Shown here: positions 19,277 to 23,027 of the stretch, piece after piece
Position numbering within the stretch: position 1 is the stretch's first letter
Layout of the letters: each line of letters begins with the position of its first letter
NCBI GenBank assembly: GCA_016802295.1
Contig: JAESIW010000207.1
Coordinates: 1,601,758 to 1,624,784, forward strand
From: Brachionus rotundiformis
Lineage: Eukaryota > Rotifera > Eurotatoria > Ploima > Brachionidae
DNA: 23,027 bases
Reading direction: 5' to 3'
Notes under the pieces: generated by a model
What the model saw: only the letters and a program-made list of their open reading frames with translations
Database searches by the model: none
What the model was told of the DNA's origin: nothing
Made by a program: the position numbers and the translations under genes

Positions 19277-19306
19277 TCTATTCAAATTATTTGTTATCTG
19301 AATAGA
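19277..19306 (+). promoter_or_regulatory. Conserved short inverted repeat upstream of WD40 gene
   Basis: TCTATTCA and TGAATAGA form an 8-bp inverted repeat around a 14-nt loop, about 90 bp upstream of the TATA-like box. The stem is unchanged at 2323-2352, 5715-5744 and in copy 2, while the loop varies by one base between copies. It could be a regulator-binding site; function unknown. Confidence 0.35.
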
Positions 19307-19393
19307 GATTGAGTATTCTAATAACAAAAACATTTTATATACTAAAAGTAATAAACTTAAAGATATCCGTCCTATTATTCAAAAAAAATTGGA

Positions 19394-19401
19394 TATAAAT
19401 A
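19394..19401 (+). promoter_or_regulatory. TATA-like box of WD40 gene copy 3
   Basis: TATAAATA lies 51 nt before the ATG, the same spacing as in copies 1 and 2. Confidence 0.45.
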
Positions 19402-19444
19402 TCTAAAATTATAGAATATAAAATCATACTTATTTGGAAAAAAA

Positions 19445-21160
19445 ATGAAATTCAATATATGTGACAGCTGCAACAAGTCAAGTTTGACTTATGTTCTTGA
19501 CTGTGGTTTCAAGGTATGTCTTGACCATTTTGAGGGTGCGAAAAATTCCAAGTCATATTCTTGCCATTTTTGCCAAAAAAAGCACTTTTTAAATGACGAG
19601 ACCAAAAAGGTTGCAAACAAAATTACAACCGAGGAAAACGAATTGGAAAAAACTATAGCAGAGATTGGGAAACGAATAGACGAATTTAACTTTATCAAGC
19701 AGCATAAAGACTACTTTAGAGGCCAGTATTACCAGAATATCATTTGTGATATAGAAAAAAAAAGAAAGCAAATCCTTAATTCTTTTGAAATTAATTTGAA
19801 CGCTTATCACAATAGAGTTTTAAACACATTGGAACAAATAAACTTCCAAAATGAACAAAAAATAAAAAAAAATATAACATTTAATCAATTAGATGAGATA
19901 AATAAAAGATGTGATCAAATAATGAATACTAAAGAAAACACGATATCAAGTGAAAAACTTAAGTATCTGGAGGAATCACGGAAAATTGTGGACTCATTTT
20001 ATGATGATCTTGAAAGTTTAAAACTTGAATTGGAAAAAATAAAAACTCTCGAGTTCATTGAAGAAAAGCAGGTACCAAGTTTTGATATTAATGGATGCTT
20101 TGGTATATTTAAATATGAAGACAAGATAATCGAGGAAACAGGTGATCAAGTTGATTCAATCAAAAGTATAAATAAACCAGAAGAGAACAAGATTACCCAA
20201 TCAAACAAAAAAATTGAATGTAATAATTTGACCGAAAAGTCAAGCTTTGATGGTCGCTGTGGCAGAATTACGCACATAGGTGAATTATCTAATGGTGATT
20301 TGGTCACTGGTTCAACCGATGGTCTAATTAAGATATGGAATTCAAATGATGCAAGTTGTAAGAAAAGTTTGCCAACTATGGGAAGAATAAAATGTTTCAA
20401 AGTTTTGCCAAATGATACAATTGCTGTATGCTTAGATTTTAAGAAAGATGATTCAAAAATAAATATCTATTTGAATGAGCTTGATACCAAATATTCACTT
20501 ATTAAAATATACGATCCAGTGACTGGATCATGTGAGAAATCAATTCAGTTACCTTCGACAATTTCATCAATCGAATTGTTAGATAATGAGACATTTATTA
20601 CCGGACACGACAATGGGTCTATCTATTTTTGTAATAAACAAACAGGACATTGCTTGCCTAAAATGGAACATTCACATAGTAGAGTTGTATTCTCGTTAAT
20701 AAAGCTTAATGATAACAATTTTGTCAGCTGTTCCGCTGATTATGAAATAAAGCTCTGGGATGTAAGTGAAAAAAAATGCATCAAAACATACTCTGGACAC
20801 TCGGATCATGTTATTTGTTTGGTTAAATTGGATGATTATCAATTTTTGAGTGGTTCGAAAGATGGTTCAGTTAAGTTGTGGAATATTAGAGAGTCGGCTA
20901 GCCATAAGACAATTGAATGTATGCAGTATGGAAACAAATTGTTAAATGTACATTTGATTGATGCCGACAGGTTTATTTGCTTTTTTGAGAATGGAAATTT
21001 GGTTTTGGCATCAATCGAAAATGGCAAAATTGGTGAATTAAAAACTAATAAATCTGACTGGTCAAATTGTCTTAAACAATTTCAAACTGCTTACCTAACT
21101 AGTTCTAATCAGTTAATGGCTAGTTATAACTCATCAATTAAGATTTATTCTCTCGAATAA
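19445..21160 (+). CDS. RING-like zinc finger / coiled coil / WD40 protein, copy 3
   Basis: Intronless, 571 aa, identical in predicted sequence to copy 2. Relative to copy 1, changes cluster in the N-terminal half (for example F16Y, N33K, Y83F, the linker around 250-262) and after about residue 440. The stretch from RITHIGELSNGDL to EIKLWD (about 165 residues) is unchanged. The zinc-ligand positions, coiled coil and seven WD blades are the same. A shared 5' flank and complete frame argue for a functional tandem-family member rather than a retro-pseudogene. No function can be assigned by name; a ubiquitin-ligase adaptor is one possibility. Confidence 0.85.
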   Translation: MKFNICDSCNKSSLTYVLDCGFKVCLDHFEGAKNSKSYSCHFCQKKHFLNDETKKVANKITTEENELEKTIAEIGKRIDEFNFIKQHKDYFRGQYYQNIICDIEKKRKQILNSFEINLNAYHNRVLNTLEQINFQNEQKIKKNITFNQLDEINKRCDQIMNTKENTISSEKLKYLEESRKIVDSFYDDLESLKLELEKIKTLEFIEEKQVPSFDINGCFGIFKYEDKIIEETGDQVDSIKSINKPEENKITQSNKKIECNNLTEKSSFDGRCGRITHIGELSNGDLVTGSTDGLIKIWNSNDASCKKSLPTMGRIKCFKVLPNDTIAVCLDFKKDDSKINIYLNELDTKYSLIKIYDPVTGSCEKSIQLPSTISSIELLDNETFITGHDNGSIYFCNKQTGHCLPKMEHSHSRVVFSLIKLNDNNFVSCSADYEIKLWDVSEKKCIKTYSGHSDHVICLVKLDDYQFLSGSKDGSVKLWNIRESASHKTIECMQYGNKLLNVHLIDADRFICFFENGNLVLASIENGKIGELKTNKSDWSNCLKQFQTAYLTSSNQLMASYNSSIKIYSLE

Positions 21161-21219
21161 ATTCGCTTATTAATTATTTTTAGCTTAAATTTTTATGTGA
21201 TTTCACCATTTGACTATTA

Positions 21220-21225
21220 AATAAA
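21220..21225 (+). terminator. Poly(A) signal of WD40 gene copy 3
   Basis: AATAAA lies about 60 nt after the TAA stop, in a flank conserved with copies 1 and 2. Confidence 0.45.
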
Positions 21226-21279
21226 TTGGTAGTAATAAAAATTTAATTTAAAGCTTTGAATTAGATCCAATCATATTTT

Positions 21280-22119
21280 AATTATTGAGCACATTTATTA
21301 ATATATTATATTTATAAATTACTTTCAAAAATTTTAATATGGTTGGTTTTATAATCGACGAAAAATCAAAACTCCTTAGCTATGTTAAAATATATGTATA
21401 CGAGGATTGGTGGTTACTTCATATTTAAAAAAAAAAATAATCAATATATTATGAAACAGTCTAATAATCATTCATTATTATTAACACTTTGTCCAATTTG
21501 ATACCATTTATAAATACTATTTTTTATTAAAAAATAAAAACTGATTAGTTGGTAAGAATTCTAAAATTAAATTGGTCTCACATTCTTCGGAGATTTTTAA
21601 GTAAAAGAAGAATTTCTGCGATTAAATATCAATAAATAAAAAATTTAGACTATTTAATTAATATGCTATGCTAACTAGTTTAATTGTTTAAAAATATTTA
21701 TATTCTCAAATTACTGACCTTTTAAAAAGTTTTTAATTATAAATCTTTATTTCATATAATTTGAAATTTTTTCTCGTATTTTTCTTTTCATGATGAAGAA
21801 TATTTTGCAATTATTAATTTTAATTTATTATTTAATAATGGCATGTATTTTACCTGTTACTAAATTTATTTTTCTGTTTACAGAAAAATGATTCTACTCT
21901 TATTTTCATTTCATTATTTTTTAATGATAAAAGATATTAATTTTAATTTTGAGGTTAATGATTGATTCCGAATGACGATGCACTAAGGTAAACTTTTCCA
22001 AACATTAACTACTCGATCAGTTAAGAAATGATATCGTTGCATGCAACTTTTCACATCTTCTCTAACAATACCCAGTCAAGTCAATAACTGAAAAAAAAAA
22101 AAGAAAAATTTTCGAAATA
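21280..22119. other. Intergenic region between WD40 copy 3 and the right retrotransposon fragment
   Basis: 21280-21426 is the rest of the unit 3' flank shared with copy 1. 21624-21695 matches the tail of the deletion derivative. Elsewhere it is AT-rich with no supported gene. A 33-codon hydrophobic open frame at 21790-21891 was not called. Confidence 0.5.
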
Positions 22120-22160
22120 AAAAACATCAAAGATGGGCAAATATTTCGAAAATATTTCAC

Positions 22161-22367
22161 AATTATTTTTCGAAATCGATTCGTAGGGGAACTTAAAAAT
22201 TTCATTGTTATTCCTATCTTTAACTTTTTTAAATGGACAGCATTTATCAACGGAGAGCAGAATATTATCTTTAATGAAATTCCATTTATCTTCTACTCCT
22301 GAAAGTTTATCAAATAAGGTTAAATCAATTATTTTTCGAAATCGATTCGTAGGGGAACTTAAAAATT
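22161..22367. repeat. 41-bp direct repeat inside the retrotransposon fragment
   Basis: 22161-22201 and 22327-22367 are identical over 41 bp (core CGAAATCGATTCGTAGGGGA). On the coding strand they are read in different frames (FPYESISKNN versus SSPTNRFRKI), so one of them is probably a secondary duplication. The left copy at 16406-16617 has one of them before it is truncated. Confidence 0.7.
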
Positions 22368-22689
22368 CCATTATAAACTTAATTATTTTAATCATAAGAT
22401 AAATTTTAAAATGATTTATAAAAAAAATATTTATTTAAATTATTAATTTAAAATTTTTAATTTGGTTATTAATATCAAAATAAGAATTCATTTTATTTTT
22501 TTCCGGTTTCAGTCTTGCATTCCGAACAAATCCCACGTAGAACTAGTTTTTTACGTTGATTCATTAAATCCAATGACAGAAAATGAGCCTAAAAGAAATT
22601 TGTGATCACTGAAAGGACATCCTCCTATAGAAGAAATAGAATCAAAACTATCCCGATGTATTATATGATCTATATGACTTAACTTAACA

Positions 22690-22912
22690 TTAACACTAGA
22701 AGCACCAAGCATTTTTTCCTCATTTTTAGCCCAAAATATATTTTGAATATCTGTAGTGATTTTAATATAAATTAAACTTTTTCTTAATTATGGAGATAAA
22801 ATCTACATAATTCCTTAAAGATTGATTTACATTAGAATCTGTCCTATAGATACGAGGATTTTAAATTTTCTATAACGGGTCAAAATGACTCGTTTGGTGC
22901 TTCTAGTGTTAA
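22690..22912. mobile_element. piggyBac-like MITE with TTAA target-site duplication
   Basis: It begins TTAACACTAGAAGCACCAA and ends with the exact reverse complement, TTGGTGCTTCTAGTGTTAA. That gives 15-bp terminal inverted repeats flanked by a TTAA duplication, 215 bp between the TTAA copies, with no coding capacity. TTAA duplication is the hallmark of piggyBac-type transposition. It splits the endonuclease reading frame of the retrotransposon. Collapsing the element to one TTAA restores an open frame reading NTKDINVKLSHIDHI across the junction, which shows both the insertion and its exact ends. Confidence 0.85.
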
Positions 22913-23027
22913 TATCTTTTGTATTGGAATTAATACCAATTCTTGTTGGTTGATTGGTAATTGTTTTTAGAGAGAAGTTTTTTAGATTTTGTTTTTTAAT
23001 TCCCTAAACCTAATATCTCCATTTAAA

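Larger units (their letters stand above)
19070..21279 (+). repeat. Right arm of 2.2-kb inverted repeat (WD40 unit copy 3)
   Basis: This is the mirror of 16622-18831. The unit itself continues on both sides beyond the arm: upstream into the spacer to about 18955, and downstream to about 21426 (shared with copy 1), with a further stretch at 21624-21695 shared with the deletion derivative. Copy 3 is therefore the longest version of the unit in the window (about 2.7 kb). Confidence 0.85.
22120..23027 (-). mobile_element. Non-LTR retrotransposon fragment (endonuclease C-terminal half and linker to RT), right copy
   Basis: Read on the minus strand from the window edge, the translation gives QPTRIGINS, then SHIDHIIHRDSF and GGCPFSDHKFLLGSF. 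These are the PTR, IDHI and SDH motifs of the APE-type endonuclease of LINE-like elements. A stop follows at about 22551, then the linker LSGVEDKWNFIKDNILLSVD and CCPFKKVKDRNN that precedes the reverse transcriptase. The RT itself is absent. The reading is broken by an inserted TTAA element (22690-22912), an in-frame TAG near 22992 and the stop near 22551, so the copy is dead. It continues beyond the right edge. Clade (Jockey/CR1-like or other) cannot be decided here. Confidence 0.7.

Noticed and set aside
16741..21160. Intronless WD40 genes as processed retrocopies
   Set aside because: Homology extends hundreds of bases upstream of the TATA-like box and there is no poly(A) tail or short target-site duplication, so DNA-level duplication fits better.
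21790..21891. Hydrophobic 33-codon open frame (MMKNILQLLILIYYLIMACI)
   Set aside because: It looks like a signal peptide but is expected by chance in AT-rich DNA. There is no continuation or convincing donor site.
1..23027. tRNA, rRNA, CRISPR array or tandem satellite
   Set aside because: No clover-leaf, rRNA-like or regularly spaced repeat pattern was seen by eye on either strand; a covariance-model scan would be needed to exclude small RNAs.

Overview
This is eukaryotic, very AT-rich DNA from a small animal genome. It carries a laminin gamma chain (found only in animals), gamma-tubulin and the complex I assembly factor NDUFAF5. All three genes have GT-AG introns, and most introns are only about 45-60 nt. 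The compact style would suit an invertebrate such as a monogonont rotifer, but that name is a guess. I saw no tRNA, rRNA, CRISPR array, bacterial operon or phage signal.

Layout. 1-699: AT-rich DNA with one unrecognised open stretch on the minus strand. 700-1926 (+): NDUFAF5 in six exons. 2057-4497 (+): copy 1 of a repeated unit carrying an intronless gene for a RING-like zinc finger / coiled coil / WD40 protein (573 aa). 4498-6382: intergenic DNA holding a solo fragment of that unit and a derivative of it that has lost the coding region (about 5331-5950). 6383-8111 (-): gamma-tubulin in eight exons. 8630-14184 (-): laminin gamma in four exons, 1707 aa. 14185-16025: mostly featureless, with a decayed MULE-like transposase remnant. 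16026-16617 (+): fragments of a non-LTR retrotransposon. 16622-21279: two 2210-bp arms in inverted orientation around a 238-bp spacer. Each arm carries a full WD40 gene (571 aa), and the two predicted proteins are identical. 22120-23027 (-): a second fragment of the same retrotransposon family, with its endonuclease coding region split by a 223-bp piggyBac-like TTAA element.

The three housekeeping or structural genes are single-copy neighbours with no evident shared pathway: complex I assembly in mitochondria, microtubule nucleation at the centrosome, and basement membrane. The rest is dominated by the dispersed WD40 unit. It appears as three intact genes, one gene-less deletion derivative and further fragments, all sharing a long conserved 5' flank with a TATA-like box. 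Conservation well beyond the coding region points to DNA-level duplication of a unit of about 2.5 kb rather than retrocopying. I found no terminal inverted repeats or transposase that would explain its spread. This unit, its palindrome and its deletion derivative are the most unusual part of the window. Small changes in laminin gamma (a concerted cysteine-pair loss, and altered nidogen- and integrin-contact residues) are the main protein-level oddities.
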